Source: Oenanthe sinensis (taxonomy: Eukaryota > Streptophyta > Magnoliopsida > Apiales > Apiaceae). From it: a DNA stretch of 64,000 bases. This document shows positions 22,941 to 34,661 of the stretch, one piece after another. The notes under the pieces were generated by a model. It was not told the origin of the DNA and made no database searches. It saw only the letters and a list, made by a program, of their open reading frames with translations. Position 1 is the first letter of the stretch. Each line of letters begins with the position of its first letter. The stretch is taken from contig CM053801.1 in the NCBI GenBank assembly GCA_028671895.1, positions 40,986,836-41,050,835 of the forward strand, given 5' to 3'. Position numbers and translations under genes: made by a program.

Positions 22941-24406
22941 TGAAAGGGGAGATAGGAGTGAAGGGAAGTAACTCACTGCACTTTCATGTGTAATAGAAAT
23001 GCTAAATGTAATCTCTATGTAATGGTTGATGATAACTCAACAATAGAACAGGACATGTAATAATATGCAGGTGCACAGAAATCTTGGATCACAGAGTTCA
23101 GTTAAGACAAAGTATCAAAGGATCATCTACAGACTTGAAACTCACTGGAAGAAGTTCATTAACATGTTCATGCCTCAGTGAAGAATAAAAGATGTTGACA
23201 TCTATTCAAGGATGTGGAAGCTACAGAAGAGTGTCTTAGTCTATGACGATTTTAGTGCATTACAATCGAAGCAACAAGTAAGGTTTGCAAAGAAGAATGT
23301 GGAATCATGTTCGGAATCAAGAGCCCCTATCAAGACTAGTCACTTATGAACCAGACCGTTGCATCAAGTGTCAGGACATTGGAGGCAAGCTCTCGTCGGT
23401 TAATATGGTTTTAATCATTCTAAAGTTGTTGATTTTCTTAAGTCAAGTGGAGGATCAACAAAGGTGGTAAATCAGTGTTGGAGAAATGTCAGCCTAATGG
23501 ATAAGAGACAGACGGCACAACCTGATTGGATCTTACTAAAGCTTCACAGATTAGAAGGCCAAATACTTGGACGTGGTGGAGTCACGTATACGGGGCCAAG
23601 TATTTGGATAAGGAAGTCTACACAAATTGAAGAGTGGAATGGAAATATTTAATTTAATTAAATAAAGTATTTATTTAATTATTTATATATTTTATAAATA
23701 AAGATATTCTTTATTTATATTTTATATATTTATTAAATATTACTTTTACATTAAATATTTCCAAAGGCATGCTTGGCACATGACTTTGAAGAAAAGATTT
23801 GAGTGGACAAGAGTAAAAGGTGGAAAAGTAAAAAGTAACATCTTTTTGAATATACTAAAAGAAACCAAGTCCTCATCTTCATTACAACACAGACAGTAGT
23901 ATTCGGCAGAGAAGAGAAAAGGGGAGAGAGAAAAAGAATTAATTTTCTCTCCCCCATGGCCATACTCCATATCTTGAATATTATGGGGCCATGAATTTCT
24001 TTGTGTCACCACTCATCTATTCTTCTATTGTAAACATTGCTAAATCTTGTTTAGAAGATAGGTTTGATTTTTGTCTCCTAGATCTAGAATTTGTAATATT
24101 TTTAGAGGAGCCAAAAATCATTTCTTTGTTGTGTTCTTGAGCTTTTGTTCTTGAACTTGTTGTAGCATCTACCCCACTTCAATGAATATAAAGTTATATT
24201 CTTGGATCTTGTTGTGTTTTGTGTTTTGGATGATTTACCGTTCATTATCTTGGTTATTTTAATGGTGTTCTTGAGGTTGAAGAAGATGATGAACAGTACC
24301 TGGGTTTGAACCAAAGTAATTTTTATGTTGTCCCAAAAATAAATAAAAGTCAGATTTTTATTTGGGAATCGTATTCACCCCCCTCTACGATCTCCAGGAC
24401 CTAACA
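22941..24406 (+). repeat. 3' LTR of Element 2
   Basis: 1,466 bp, same termini as the left LTR. Differences seen: GACATG context T/G near the start, CTTAGATC/CTTGGATC, and one fewer C in the terminal C-run. Followed by the AGGTC duplication at 24407-24411. Confidence 0.95.
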
Positions 24407-24787
24407 AGGTCTTTGTTTTATAGCCTCACGTACATTGTTAAGTTTGCAGCAACTTTATTGCTTCGAACACTGACTGTCAATAAACACTGTAACTTCACTA
24501 GAATCTTTTTTGGTACTTCGACAACGTCTCCATTATTACCACAATCTTGAATACTTCATTCTCTGTTCTTCACTGATGCTTGAACATATAACTGAACTTA
24601 TTTTAGTGAGTATAACTTCAAGACTGCAGCTGTCTTCTTTAACCTTTGTCTTTACCCTTCTAGATTCCTATGCTTCGAACACTGTCTATCTTCAATCAAT
24701 GCCTTTACACTAAAATCTTCTAGTGACACTTCTATACTGAATCTTCAACACTTCTGAAACCCTGAAAGTCTTTACACATTATTCTTC
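24407..24787 (-). repeat. Element 3 LTR, piece 2
   Basis: Continues piece 1 after Element 2. It contains TGCTTCGAACACTG twice, about 210 bases apart, and CTTCACTGATGCTTGAA, which recurs at the start of piece 3, so this LTR carries an internal tandem duplication of about 210-220 bp. Confidence 0.65.
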
Positions 24788-26303
24788 TGTTAGTATTGGT
24801 GTCCTAGAGACAATACTTTATGATAAACAATTAAGGATTATGTTTACTTGATTATTTAATTAATATTTATTATGTCTTTATTTACTGCGTTATAAATTGA
24901 AAGCATAATAAATATCCTTGGAATATTAATGCGAATTATATATCTTTAAGTATGTGACTTAAAAATGAGATTATATGAACATTATTATATTCCTACAAGT
25001 CCCTAGTCGAGTATTATTATTTAAGGACAATAATAATGCAATAAGATTAGCATGTTTGTTGACTGATGACCACATCTCATTGGTCATAGGTATGGTGATA
25101 CTAAAATCAAGAACATAAGTGCATGTCTCAATGTATGGCACTGGACAGACCCGCTGTGAGAATCTACATGTTAATAAGTGTCATAAGAAATTCTCACTGT
25201 GATAATGATGTAATGATCCTTTGACTTGAAATCATTATATTTCTATACGAGAATTAATATACTTTGATTACACTCAAAGTTACCTTTAACTGAGTAATGA
25301 TAAAGGTGGACATTGGGTATGCTATAAATCGTATGAGAAATATGAATGATAGATATAGGATTTAACCCTCCTATTTTAGGAACGATGTTATTGGCCTCTT
25401 GATTGAGTGAGACTATAAAATGCATGGTCATGCTCAAATATTGATTTGATTAATAGTCTACTCATTGATCAAGGAAACCCGGATTAAACGTTGAAGAGGA
25501 TGACACAATACATGCCTCGAGTTTGATCTATAATATAAGGTTAAAGGGATTATATTACATTGTACATTATTCACGAAAGGTTTAATTGAATCACCAATTA
25601 TTATTATTACTTGGTTAGCAATGATGTATTACTAGATGCCGCTTATTGTTTATAATTTTATTATTAGAAAATAAAATTATTGTCAACGTAATAATAACCT
25701 AAAGGGTCACATACAAAGAATGTTTAAACGAAGTGTTATTTAAATTATGAATTTAAATACTGTTATTATTATTAATTCGAATTTATTTATTTAATTAATT
25801 AAGTGAGACTTGATTAATTATATACATATTAGAATTCAAATTTAATAATAATAAAAATCCTAAATCTGAATGGGTTTTAAAAGGTCCAATCAGATTAGGG
25901 TTTTGGCCCAAGTCCCCCTCTCCCCTATATATACATAAAGATGTATAGTTTAGAGTAACAGTTTTATAATTTCGTTTTTGAGAAAAAACCTAGCAGCTCT
26001 ACTTTTTTGAGAGGCTAGAGAAAGAGAGAGTCAAAGAGGCAGAAACAGGCTAGTACTTAACTCCGGTGATCGTTAGACGATACGACGTTCGTGTGGATAC
26101 CTATAGAGAGCAAATTTTTGTGAAGGGCTGCTGTGATTCATCGCTTCTGGACCTCTATAATCATCATAAGGAAAGTTTTAATAAGTTACACATCTGATTC
26201 TCCATAATCATCCACCAATTATACACGGATCCTGCGTTTGGGATTCGTTATTTTTTTTGTATTTAGCGTAGCTCTGCTGCGTATATATGCCCGGATCCCA
26301 ACA
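24788..26303 (+). mobile_element. Solo LTR, 1,516 bp
   Basis: Begins TGTTAGTATTGGTG and ends GGATCCCAACA, flanked by TCTTC at 24783-24787 and 26304-26308, a perfect 5-bp target duplication. A TATA-like CTATATATACATAAAG at about 25925 on the plus strand gives its direction. No internal region or second LTR is present, so it is a recombination product of a full element. Its ends differ from Elements 1 and 2. Confidence 0.9.
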
Positions 26304-27421
26304 TCTTCACTGACGCTTGAATATATTAATGAACTTCTTTCAGTGACCAGTAGTAGACTTCAAAACTTCTTCTAATGTCTTGATTCACTGTATCTGCCTT
26401 GTCTTCATTTCTTCCTGATTTCTGTGTAGGCGTAGTATTATTTACTTGTCATGTTCTACTGTTGAGTTATCACGATTACTATTCATACAACTTCGTAATC
26501 TCACCAACAATATTCCTTATTGTTCTTTTCTTGTGTTTTTGTTCTTCAACTTCTACACTTGTTACAATGAACTACTAAAACTATATATAGTAGTTCATTT
26601 TCTACTTCTATTTTCTATCAACTGATAAAAGTACAAATTACATTTTAAAATGTTTGCCCTAAAATAGAATGTAGTTTCTTTCACAGTCTTCCTAGGTCTT
26701 TTCCCTGTTCTGAAAAAGTCTTTGTCTTGATCTTCTCCTTGAAGACTGTGTTTCTTGAAAAACTTCACAGTTCTGACAAAAATTGTCTTCCATTGATCCA
26801 GACTTCTGCAAAGATTCCATTCTTTTTGTCCTTAGCCATTTTGGGGAACTTTGATCAATTGATAAATACTGTTAAGCTTATCAATCGATCCTTCTATGCT
26901 GATCCATCGATAGATAGGTTATCCATTGATCAATTGTTGTATCAATGAATATTTAAACATCCATCGATCCCTATCCATCGATTGCTCTTTTATCCATTGA
27001 TTGCCTTTGATAGATGTATCCGTTGATGTGGATCCATTGATTTGACTTTGTTGACTTGTATCCATTGAACAACATCCATTGATAGATATCCATTGTCTTC
27101 TTTATCTGTTGATCACTTCATCTATGAGATACCTGACTTAGAATATTTACACTTTGTCAACCATCCTTTATATCCGTTGAAGAGCTATCAATCGAAGTCA
27201 ATAAACATCAGTTGACAATTTAAAGTACATCCATCGACATATTACAATCAATTGATAATACATAAAATTCTAGATCAAATGTACATACCAATTTATTAGT
27301 TGATCAATAAATATTTCAACTGATAAGTGGTTTCCTAGTCAATGGATACTTATAAATCACATATCCATTGACCAGTTACAAAATTCAATATCAAATTTAT
27401 AATTCTAAGTTTGTGTTATCA
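26304..27421 (-). repeat. Element 3 LTR, piece 3 (U3 side)
   Basis: Minus-strand TATA box CTATATATAGT at about 26585-26597. Beyond it, at about 26895-27370, at least twelve copies of TCCATCGAT/TCCATTGAT are dispersed, a U3 repeat style comparable with the CTCGAT array of Element 1. The outer end GTTTGTGTTATCA at 27421 is the probable LTR terminus, next to the broken gag of Element 4. Confidence 0.6.
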
Positions 27422-29471
27422 TCACACTACATGATTCGTAACAAGATAGAACTGTCTTGATAGTATGATTCGATCTTACCATCTGGACAGCAGCTTCTGA
27501 ACTTACTGTCTTGCTAGTACTGACATCATCTTCTAGACCCTGAGTACTGTTAATGGCAAAACTTATTGTCTTGGGATTTTGGATAGTACTTTTTGACTCC
27601 ATATTATTATTGACAGCAACTTCATCCTCATCATCTAATTCTTGCCTTAGGATTAAGGATTGTTCATCAAATTTAAACTCAGCCTTTTTGAATATTGGAT
27701 TCTTAACTTTTCTAAGAATGGAAGGTCTGACAATAGATTTATCAGTTTTAACAACTTCCTCTATCACATGCTTCTTTCCATTTTTCTTCTCGTAGTTAAA
27801 TCCTATTCCAACTTTTTGATTTTCAGTATTTTCAACATGATAGGACTTTAACAGTGAAGAATAATTTTTATAAGCTTTGATTTTGAGTTCATTCTCAATA
27901 ATTTGTTTTCTAAGAAATTCCTCAATCTGAGAAGCACAGACAATCTTGTTTTTAAGAATCTTATTTTCTTGTTTCAAGGATTCAAAAGCACTTTGTCTAA
28001 GTTCAAATTCTTCATTCTTGCATTTCAATAATTCATTAGCACTAGATAACTTAACAATCTCTTCATTAGCAGCTAGCATGCTTGTATGAATTTTAAAAAT
28101 CTAATAACTTAAACTTTCCACTATTTTCTTATATTGAGAAGAGTCATATCAACAGTGGTAAGAAAGGGTACTGGATGAAGAAGGTGACTCATCTCCTGAG
28201 TTTGCCATAAGAGTTAGGTTGCCATACTCTTCTTCATCTTCATCATCAGATTCATCCCAACATTTTCCATCTGTTACAAATGCCCTTCCTTATTGCTTTT
28301 TGAGCAAAGCATCATATTTTGCTTTAAGTTTCTCATAGTCACTTTCATTTCTTTTAACTTGCTTTGGCTTTCTGCATTCTATAACAAAGTGTCCCATCTC
28401 ATTGCAGTTGAAACACCTTATCTTTGATATGTCTACCACTCCAGTCCTGTAACCACCTTTGCCACTACCTCCAGATTTTGAAGTGTTTCCTTTGTTAAAC
28501 CTAGAGATTTGTCCTTTAGGATTGAAAGATTTTTTTTTCTTTAACCTCAAGTTTGAAAAATTTCTTGCCATGTAAGCCATGGTTTTATTTTCCATGTTGT
28601 CAAGTTCCTCTAAGGTGTAGAACTCATCTTCATCACCATCCTTGAGTTCAAGAGTGACATTTTCATCTTCATCAGTAACCTCTTCAATCTTGATTTGTTA
28701 TTGATGTTGAGACTCTTGTAACTGCAGAATATTGGGGTCTTGAGCGACTAAAGCATTTGATGTGTTGGGCATTTTTCCTCTTTGGCCAGACTGAATGACT
28801 CCCTTTTGCAACAACTCTAGCTTATATGTTTTCAGTATGCCATAGATAGTTTCAATAGATACTTTTGCCATGTCTCTTCCCTCTCATATAGCAGTTACTT
28901 TGTGCTCAAGATGGTCAGGAAGTGTTAACATAAATTTCATGTTTACTTCATTTTTGTCATAGAACTTTCCATGCAGTTGCAAGTCATTTATGAGTATGTT
29001 GAACCTTTCAAACATCTCAATCAATCCTTCACTTGGTTTGGCCATAAAAGCTTCATACTGAGATACCAAGATTTGCCTTTAGTTATGTTTTACTTCTTCT
29101 GTACCTTCATAAAGTACCTCTATGGTTTCCCATATTTGTTTGGCACTAGTACAGTTGACAATATTATTATACATAACATTGTCAAGTGCTTCAATGATTA
29201 TGAAATGTAGACAATCATCCAAGGCTACCTTTTCCTTTTCTGTGTCATTGTATTCTGTTACCTTTTTAGGAACCCAATAGGCATGTATTGTTTCACCTTC
29301 TACTGTGGTTTCAGGAACATAAGTTTAGAGAACAAAAGGACCATTTTCAAGAATACTAGGATAAAGGGGATTGACTGTTTTTATGAACAACATCATTTTT
29401 CTTTTCTAGAGATTATTATTTTCTTTGTCAAAGGTGGGTATCTTTATACTGTTTACTTTCTGTGCACTCAT
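27422..29471 (-). pseudogene. gag: gag pseudogene of Element 4
   Basis: Starts MSAQKVNSIKIPTFD at 29471 and follows the Element 1 gag in order: LENGPFV, IWETIEVLYEGTEEV, a KFMLTLPDHLEHKVTAI block (28884-29069), YTLEELDNMENK, a CCHC knuckle CFNCNEMGHFVIEC within 28290-28595, and a Glu/Lys/Leu-rich coiled-coil region (27405-28079). At least five in-frame stops are seen, several compatible with C-to-T changes at former CAA or CGA codons. The last codons run into the Element 3 LTR. Not functional. Confidence 0.88.
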
Positions 29472-29504
29472 TTTAGATCTTTTCAGGTTAGATATATTAA
29501 ACCT

Positions 29505-29519
29505 GCTGTTCTGATAACA
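29505..29519 (-). other. Primer-binding-like site of Element 4
   Basis: Minus strand TGTTATCAGAACAGC, a diverged form of TGGTATCAGAGC, two bases from the LTR end. Only about 50 bases separate the LTR from the gag ATG. Confidence 0.55.
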
Positions 29520-29521
29520 GT

Positions 29522-30586
29522 TGTTAAACAGAATGAGTGTTAAAGAAGGGGGGGTTGAATGCAACTTGCTAATATTTGCTAATTCTTACTAACAACAAAT
29601 AAGAAATTATATTAGCAAGTATGAAAAGAAAACAACTAAAGCAGATTAAAGACACAAGATGTTTAACTCAAAATTAATGTTTCATTAATTTTGTTGCTAC
29701 AACTTGACTGGAATAAAATTCTAGCTACTAAGTTACAATAACAATGGAGGTTGTTATTGTTACTAAACTTGAGAGAATAGACAGTATACTAGCTCACTTA
29801 CTTGAGGAAAAGTGCTTGTGAGATGTGTGTATTTATACTGAAACACATATCTCACTTACATGTGCACTTTTCCTTTATCCTAGAATAAAGCTTGACATAG
29901 AAACATTACTTTTCCCATTCAACCTTGGCTACATTCCCTTTGTAGATAAAATAATTCTGAGATGTACAGAAATCTTTGACTCCTTGAACACACTTTGTCT
30001 TTTTGATTGTCTTTCTCAAATTGCAGTAGTAGACTTGACAGAGTAGATAGAGATGTCAAAATCATTCCTTGTGTTTTCACTATCTACTCTGCTACCAGGA
30101 ACAGACTGTCAGCTTCACTAAAAGTATACTATCAACTTCTAGCTCCACTACGATGACAGTATCTATGGCTCCACAGACTATGCTGTCAATCCTTGATAAT
30201 TCATCCATACATACTGTCTTCAAAGTTACTGTCAACTATCTCCGCCCATTTTGCTGTTTGTAAAACTTGTTGTCTTCAATTCTTCATTTGCCACCAAATT
30301 TACTGTCGAGTGAATAGTTGCTGTCAGCTACTCCTTTGTATTGTTACTTAAATATGCTGTCATAGGCTTGAGTATTTGATGTTACTGTCTGAGATTTGAA
30401 ACATGTTGTGCATGAACACTTTGTGAATTTCTACTTTATGAATCATTTTATTCTTTTATACAAGACAGTAACTATCAAACTTATTATCACCTATTTGTAC
30501 TATATTTAAACATACTGTTTCAAGTGATTGTTAAACATATTGTCAATATACATATGACAGTATTGTTAACCCCACAATCCCTAACA
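29522..30586 (-). repeat. LTR of Element 4
   Basis: Minus strand starts TGTTAGGGATTGTGGGG at 30586 and ends TTTAACA at 29522 (1,065 bp). It shows GCATTCAACCCCCCTTC near the end. ACTGTC/GACAGT motifs are frequent throughout. The sequence beyond 30586, ACTCTCTAAGTTTCATGTC, is the host flank and is also next to LTR ends in the array units. Confidence 0.82.
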
Positions 30587-31982
30587 ACTCTCTAAGTTTC
30601 ATGTCTAGTTGTGGTTACTGTGTACAATTTTCATACCTTGATGATTGAACCGTATAAAATTTTTCTTTAACGGTCACTGTGTATTTTCGGCCAAACTTGA
30701 ATGTCCAAGTTGTACTAAACCCTTAATGCAATCATACATTTTTATCATTACCAATGATTAGTATTGTTAATCACTCTTTAAAGTAGTTTGTCAAGTCATC
30801 TTAACATAATCCAATTAGTACTAATGGACTATGAAAAATGTAATATTTAGATCTAATTAACAATGATAACTCAATTATATCGACCTTATATTTTCTTAAA
30901 CGAGTTGGAATACAAATGTTTATAGAAAATATACAAACCTAGACAATAGAACATATACAAACCAAATAGAATATATTTAAACTAAATTTTTTGTATAAAT
31001 ATATATTTAATATTTTGTATATTTATGTTTCGAACTAGTGAAATAATTGAATTGAATTCTCCGATAATCGATTTTGGGCTTGAGTTATTCAATTGCGATG
31101 AATCCCCATAATTGATTTTGAGTTTAAGTTATTCAACATTATCGAATTGAACTCGTGTTCTAAATTAGTGGATAATAATCAACTAGTATTTTCCAGCTTA
31201 AGTGGTATACAAAATTAATTTCAATAATCAATAAGTGGTATACAAAATTAATTTCAACTTTTTTTTACAAAATAACGTGTCATAGTGTATGATTTGTTTC
31301 GATTCATGATTTCATATATATACTCGCGAATTTTATATTATTACCAATTATATAGGATGACAACCCAGCATCTAATTGGGACAATTTTCTAATACTCATA
31401 ATATTTTTGACTCGCCTAGGCGGAGAAATTTGACTATCACCAACCAAAACTTATGGGCGAGTCCTGCAACCACCCATCAAAAACGCAATTATGTGCATAG
31501 CCTTTTGGCACTTTCTTCTTCGCAGCTTGACTTCATATTGTAATCTCCAGTTAAAATACTTCAATTCAATGAAGAACAAGCTAGTTATAAGGTGAAACAT
31601 TTATCACATCAAAATATACACATGATCACCATATACAATCCTGCCTAGCCTACAATTTGAAGAAAGCACAATCAATCTGAAATGAAATTACAAGCTAGCT
31701 ACAAAAGCATATATTTCCATTATTGTACACAGGTTACACAGACCTCGAACGAATTAACATCAAGGTGGTTCCAATAACTAATAGATTTACAATTGACCTT
31801 CACTTCAACTAAAACAAACTAATATAACAATAAAAACACAATAGCCAACAAAACTCCAGCCAAAAAGATTTTCAGAGACAAAGACGAGACGAAACTCAGT
31901 TCTCCGAAAATCTCAAAGTGTTAGAACACGGACTTACCAGAATCATACGATATTCTAACAAAATCAAGCAACTTATAACTAA

Positions 31983-32447
31983 TTAAGAACTCCATACCCC
32001 GATACTTTCAGCAATAAGTAACTTATCAATACTAACTTTTTCTCCAAACCTGTAAGAAAACTTGAGCAATCCTTGCGAATTTACGCAACCTTTCTGAACT
32101 GGATAGTCAACTATAGCACTGCCTCTTAACGGATATGCATATTCATAAAGCTCCTTCATAGACAAGTGCACTTCCCCAATATATCTATCTCCGAGCTTTC
32201 TTTTGCAGTACAACTTTATAACAAGCCTGCTACTATGATGTTCCAATTCACTTTCACTAATGATATAGTTCATAGTGAAGTTCCATGCTGGATTGGTACT
32301 GCTGTGCCTATCCACCGGGGTTCTCTTCTCCGAATCGGGCTGATTTCCGATGGAAACTCTAGCATAAACTTTCATCCTGCAAATGCTTCGAACATTTTCG
32401 AGATCATTTGCTGAGATTAAATTTATCTCCAACTTTCTGCATTCCAT
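31983..32447 (-). CDS. Small C2-domain protein, SRC2-like, copy 1
   Basis: A 154-residue intronless frame. I chose the ATG at 32447 because MECR-LEINLISA matches the usual SRC2-like start; an upstream in-frame ATG at 32480 would add only 11 residues. One C2 domain fills about residues 4-120: an LEINLISANDLENV first strand, a KVYARVSI strand, DRHSSTNPAWN loop, then LGDRYIGEVHLSMKEL and GLLKFSYRFGE. C2 domains bind phospholipids, often with calcium; SRC2-like proteins are linked to cold and defence responses. The family usually has MDVYA where this has MKVYA, so one acidic ligand seems lost. The C-terminal tail (SIDKLLIAESIGVWSS) differs from copies 2-5. The Pro/Gly-rich tail of full SRC2 is absent. 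Confidence 0.78.
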   Translation of the reverse strand: MECRKLEINLISANDLENVRSICRMKVYARVSIGNQPDSEKRTPVDRHSSTNPAWNFTMNYIISESELEHHSSRLVIKLYCKRKLGDRYIGEVHLSMKELYEYAYPLRGSAIVDYPVQKGCVNSQGLLKFSYRFGEKVSIDKLLIAESIGVWSS

Positions 32448-32498
32448 AATGGGGGTGTGAGTTAAAACACCACAACACACAGTTGGAGTTTATATGAA

Positions 32499-32503
<5 letters not shown>

Positions 32504-32535
<32 letters not shown>
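32504..32535. repeat. (TA)16 microsatellite at the TATA position of C2 copy 1
   Basis: The other C2 copies have only four or five TA pairs at the same position (36487-36496, 45369-45378, 53064-53071, 60092-60101). It lies 57-88 bases upstream of the ATG. Confidence 0.9.
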
Positions 32536-32536
<1 letters not shown>

Positions 32537-32560
32537 CAAGTCTATATGTATGGAGTTTAT

Positions 32561-33290
32561 GATAGATGTACCTATTTCTATTAATTTTTTATTATTTATA
32601 TTTTAACGACTTAATAATAATTATTTATATTTTATTTAAAATATATGAAAATATTGATTATATTTATTGAATACACATGAGGTCATTGCTTACTCTATGC
32701 TATATTTATTACAAAGCCAATCAATTTAGACTAACATACTGTTGTTTTTAAGTCTTTTAAATAAATAAGTTACACTATGGAACAAGAATATAAGTACTGA
32801 GAACAATATATTTGTATTACTTTTCTTGTTGAAAATAAGATACAGACTTCAAATCCTATTTTTGATAGATGGACCTATTTCTATTAATTTTTTATTATTT
32901 ATATTTTAACAACTTTATAATAATTATTTATATTTTATTTAAAATATATGAAAATATTGATTATATTTATTAAATACACATGAGGTCATTGCTTACTATA
33001 TGATGTATTTATTACAAAGCCAATCAATTTAGGCTAACATACTCTTGTTTTTAAGTCTTTTAAATAAATAATTTACAGTATCGATGAAGAATATAAGTAC
33101 TCAGAACAATATATTTGTATTACTTTTCTTGTTGAAAACAAGGTACAGACTTCAAATCCTATTTATGATAGATGAACCTATTTCTATTAATTTTTTATTA
33201 TTTATATTTTAACAACTTTATAATAATTATTTATATTTTATTTAAAATATATGAAAATATTGATTATATTTATTAAAAATATATAATATT
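32561..33290. repeat. 303-bp AT-rich tandem repeat, array 1
   Basis: Units start GATAGATG-ACCTATTTCTATTA at 32561, 32864 and 33167 (303-bp period, about 2.4 units). Each has an ATGAGGTCATTGCTTACT segment and a GAATATAAGTACT segment. The same repeat occurs in all other units of the array. Confidence 0.9.
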
Positions 33291-33811
33291 TTAAAATTTA
33301 ATAGCATTTTATATAAAAATTAAAAAAATCTCCCTTAATCTGAGAAACACGAATTTTGCAACTCTTATATCCAACCGCAATTCATACGGAGAGTATTCTA
33401 TAGTACTATAAGGGTAATAATAATATATTTCAAGACTTCTTTAACTTTCCATTTCGATACCATTTATTGGATTGCACAACACCCATTAAATATGATACAA
33501 TATTAATATTGTAAAATACCACTCTATACATATTTTAACTTTTTTTGTATGCGTATTCCCTTTATGTTTTTTTTGCACTAGTTCGATATATATACGACAA
33601 TGGGTTTGTATTGAAAATAACAAGGGGATAATTCTAAAATGTTATTTATAAATATATATTAATTAAACATAAATAAATAATGCATGTGAGATAAAATTAT
33701 TCTACAAAAAAACTAATAAAATAAGCCGGAAGAAATACTTAAATCGTTGACTCACTCATAGCCATGCAAATGCAAGGAAGTCCTCCGGTAGTTTCCACGT
33801 TCTAGAAATAA
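33291..33811. other. Conserved non-coding spacer of the array
   Basis: No ORF. Contains a ATACGACAATGGGTTTGTAT block and an AAGCCGGAAGAAATAC block which recur in the other units (for example about 41250, 46065, 47185, 57850 and 61175). Confidence 0.7.
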
Positions 33812-34110
33812 TTGACTTGTGCTTTATTGCTTGAAAATCAGACTTTCGACAGTAGTATGATCAGATTTTTGCTTGAAAATGTACTAGCTACAGTGTTGTA
33901 CTTGAAAAGAGATGAAGAAAGAAAAGTTAAGATAAAAATGAGTTTTCATGGAAGTAAGAAACTAATAGCAAGGAACATTGGTGAGGAATACATGGCAGCT
34001 TGTTAGTGGAACTTCAGTACTGGTTAGGAAAGATGTTGAAAAGACAGAACATAAGAGGAGAAACTTCAGTATTTTAAAAGTTTTTAAATTTTACAAGGGA
34101 AGGTAACATT
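33812..34110 (+). pseudogene. Unrecognised plus-strand gene-like remnant
   Basis: A 64-codon frame (33812-34006) contains MIRFLLENVLATVLYLKRDE and a Lys-rich SFHGSKKLIARNIGEEYMAAC end, followed after the stop by another coding-looking frame (TSVLVRKDVEKTEHKRRNF). It recurs at 42677-42871 and 49272-49466 with few changes but different first residues. I do not recognise the protein. It could be an exon of a dead gene carried by the array; start and splice sites cannot be set. Confidence 0.3.
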
Positions 34111-34661
34111 TACGAGAATACGTTTATTTAGTAAGTCTTCTCGTACATTTTGCACTTGAAGGGTAGTAGTTATGCCCACATTTTGACATGGGTTATTCTT
34201 TATTACACCTTGTTATGGATTGAACTCCCTATGAATGATACTAGGTTTCATTTATAAAAGATGTATAGCTATGTATTTCACCTAACCAGTTCATGCGCAC
34301 TCACGTAAGGTAGGTGCGCCCTGACTCGTCTAGGATGGTCCGAGGACGTGTGCTTGGATAATCATGTTTTTGGTTGATACATACCATGTTTGGAACGGTA
34401 TTTTCATATTAGAGATTTGTGTTGCAGCTATTTGAAAACTCATTGAAGAATTTCTATCTCTTATGTCACGCCAAAGTGGATTAAGTCCGTGAATAGTGTG
34501 TATTAAAGCCTTCAGGGGTTTGCCTGGATTAATGAAGGCCTCCACGGGTATTGAAGACCCTTACTCTGTATTCTACTGAGTTTTCCTCACTACAGAGTTA
34601 TGTGCTACTGTCTTGTCTTTAATTTGGGAGATCCGTTCAGGCTGTATGGGGAATTTTGGCT

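Larger units (their letters stand above)
11895..24406 (+). mobile_element. Element 2: complete 12.5-kb non-autonomous LTR retrotransposon (LARD-like)
   Basis: Two LTRs (11895-13361 and 22941-24406) differ, as far as I can see, by two substitutions and one base in a C-run. A 5-bp AGGTC duplication flanks the element, a primer site follows the left LTR and a polypurine tract precedes the right LTR. The 9.6-kb interior has no long ORF and no recognisable Gag, protease, integrase, RT or RNase H. This fits the large retrotransposon derivative (LARD) class, which relies on proteins of a relative. LTR termini and a conserved LTR block match Element 1. The very low LTR divergence indicates a recent insertion, the youngest dateable event in the nest. 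Confidence 0.93.
9624..27421 (-). mobile_element. Element 3: degraded Copia element, split by three later insertions
   Basis: Internal remnants (9624-11388), a primer site and an LTR in three pieces (11389-11894, 24407-24787, 26304-27421) are seen after removing Element 2 and a solo LTR. The LTR ends TTAACA at 11389 and probably begins TGATAACACAAAC at 27421. It is inserted into the gag pseudogene of Element 4. The rest of Element 3 lies to the left of Element 1, outside the window. Confidence 0.7.
27422..30586 (-). mobile_element. Element 4: Copia element, gag and 5' LTR part
   Basis: LTR (29522-30586), primer-like site and a gag pseudogene on the minus strand. Pol is absent because Element 3 interrupts gag at 27421; the rest should lie left of the window or be lost. 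Its LTR fragments occur in every unit of the C2 array to the right. Confidence 0.8.

Noticed and set aside
27405..28079. 224-codon ORF as an independent coiled-coil gene
   Set aside because: Same position and composition as the coiled-coil part of gag; it is a piece of the Element 4 gag pseudogene.
32166..32414. 82-codon plus-strand ORF opposite C2 copy 1, with repeats opposite copies 2, 3 and 5
   Set aside because: Antisense of the C2 frame; its conservation follows from the C2 gene.
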